In this document: piece after piece, positions 4,745-5,417 of the stretch
Position numbering within the stretch: position 1 is the stretch's first letter
Layout of the letters: every line of letters starts with the position of its first letter
NCBI GenBank assembly: GCA_030608865.1
Contig: JAUWDI010000084.1
Coordinates: 1 to 5,417, forward strand
Length of the DNA: 5,417 bases
Source of the DNA: Anaerolineales bacterium
GTDB lineage: Bacteria; Chloroflexota; Anaerolineae; Anaerolineales; E44-bin32
Direction: 5' to 3'
Translations under genes and position numbers: made by a program
The notes under the pieces: model-generated
Databases searched by the model: none
Told to the model about the DNA's origin: nothing
What the model saw: only the letters and a program-made list of their open reading frames with translations

Positions 4745-5417
4745 TCAAGTGTAGCGGCTATCCTCCAGACTATCGTCTGATATGTCTTCATCTGCAATTC
4801 GCCGCACCCTTGAGCTAAGCGGCGACGCATCCGGGGGTTCCACGTCTACATCTTCTCCCGGCGCATCCATGGCTTTTATTGCGAAAATTATTAACAAGCT
4901 AATCCCCGCACCAACGATGACGGTCCCCTCAGCGGCGTAGACACCCCATCGATCCATTACGATTAACGTCGCTGCATTGAACAGCGTATGCCACGCTATA
5001 GCTCCCGCCAACCACCCCCATCCGCCGCGCCGAACACTCTGGAGGACCATCGCGCTTGCGCTCAAATGAAAACAAATCGCACCCGCTCGCTCGACGGCTC
5101 CCAACAGGGCCTTATACCAGGGCATGTTCCAATAGAGCGCCAACTGGGCCGCGACGGCATCCACTTGCTCTGGAGGTAGAGTCTTTGTAAGATCCGCCCC
5201 GCGCAATGCAATGGCTTGAAAAAAACCATAAAAAACAAGGCCGCCGAGGATAATCGCTTCACCGCCACCAAGACCCGCCCCAAAAATGAGCGCATTGGGC
5301 AGGATTCGAGCATCAGGTTCCCAGCGGCGCATGACTACAAAGCGCGCCACCTCTTCGAATACCCCTGCAGAAAGGCCGTACAACAGCGCGGCCGCAATAA
5401 ACGCCAGTCCGCCAGCC
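4745..5417 (-). CDS. YhfC-family intramembrane protease, 5' end cut off by the window
   Basis: This is probably a glutamic-type intramembrane protease of the YhfC family, a polytopic membrane protein distantly related to the CPBP/PrsW proteases; substrates of the family are largely unknown. The reading frame is open to the right window edge, so the N-terminus lies outside; 223 residues are visible. A TTG at 5383 is an internal leucine, not a start. Visible marks, numbered from the first full codon: GVFEEVAR at 18-25 (the paired glutamates and arginine expected of the active-site helix), a glycine-rich GAGLGGGEAI segment, a histidine in the CFHLSASAMV helix, and AWHTLFNA in a later helix. About five hydrophobic segments are visible. 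They are followed by an acidic, hydrophilic tail of about 40 residues that ends SLEDSRYT. The ABC ATPase gene starts 54 bases after its TGA stop, in the same direction. Family assignment is by remembered motif pattern and is fairly secure; activity is inferred. Confidence 0.82.
   Translation of the reverse strand, partial: AGGLAFIAAALLYGLSAGVFEEVARFVVMRRWEPDARILPNALIFGAGLGGGEAIILGGLVFYGFFQAIALRGADLTKTLPPEQVDAVAAQLALYWNMPWYKALLGAVERAGAICFHLSASAMVLQSVRRGGWGWLAGAIAWHTLFNAATLIVMDRWGVYAAEGTVIVGAGISLLIIFAIKAMDAPGEDVDVEPPDASPLSSRVRRIADEDISDDSLEDSRYT

Noticed and set aside
5381..5383. TTG at 5383 as the start of the YhfC-family gene
   Set aside because: The frame is open to the window edge with hydrophobic helix sequence (LAFIAAAL) continuing upstream, and the active-site helix would otherwise lie at the very N-terminus.

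Overview
The window is a bacterial segment of moderate GC with seven protein genes, all read from the minus strand. The two outer genes run off the window edges. The gene content is an ABC-2 exporter, a YhfC-type membrane protease, an Ig/zinc-ribbon membrane protein, a methyltransferase of a type I associate with Chloroflexota, and LiaF-like membrane proteins. Together these suggest an uncultured Chloroflexota-like (for example Anaerolineae-type) bacterium. That assignment is an impression from protein style, not a measurement. I see no tRNA, rRNA, CRISPR array, insertion sequence or phage gene.

In transcription order (right to left) the layout is as follows. (1) 5417-4745: the C-terminal part of a YhfC-family intramembrane protease. 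(2) 4690-3788: an ABC-2 type ATPase of the NatA/CcmA kind. (3) 3643-2852: its six-helix permease of the NatB kind. (4) 2842-2087: a secreted Ig-like domain, one membrane helix and a cytoplasmic four-cysteine zinc ribbon; its ribosome binding site overlaps the permease stop codon. (5) 1991-1098: a class I SAM methyltransferase with a C-terminal Trm112-like zinc ribbon, preceded by a good sigma70-like promoter candidate. (6) 976-464: a six-helix LiaF-type membrane protein. (7) 324-1: the N-terminal 108 residues of a second LiaF-like protein.

Genes 2 to 4 are the tightest unit: ATPase, permease and a coupled accessory membrane protein, which together look like an ABC exporter complex. The upstream protease is probably in the same transcript (54 bases away). 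Genes 6 and 7 resemble the membrane parts of envelope-stress sensors (LiaI/LiaF, toast-rack proteins). The whole could be an envelope-maintenance or peptide-resistance neighbourhood, but the substrate of the exporter and the target of the methyltransferase cannot be read from the sequence.

No stretch longer than about 150 bases lacks a gene. Start codons were chosen by Shine-Dalgarno position: in genes 2, 3 and 4 the longest possible reading frames begin at TTG or GTG codons upstream of, or overlapping, the ribosome binding site, and were shortened.
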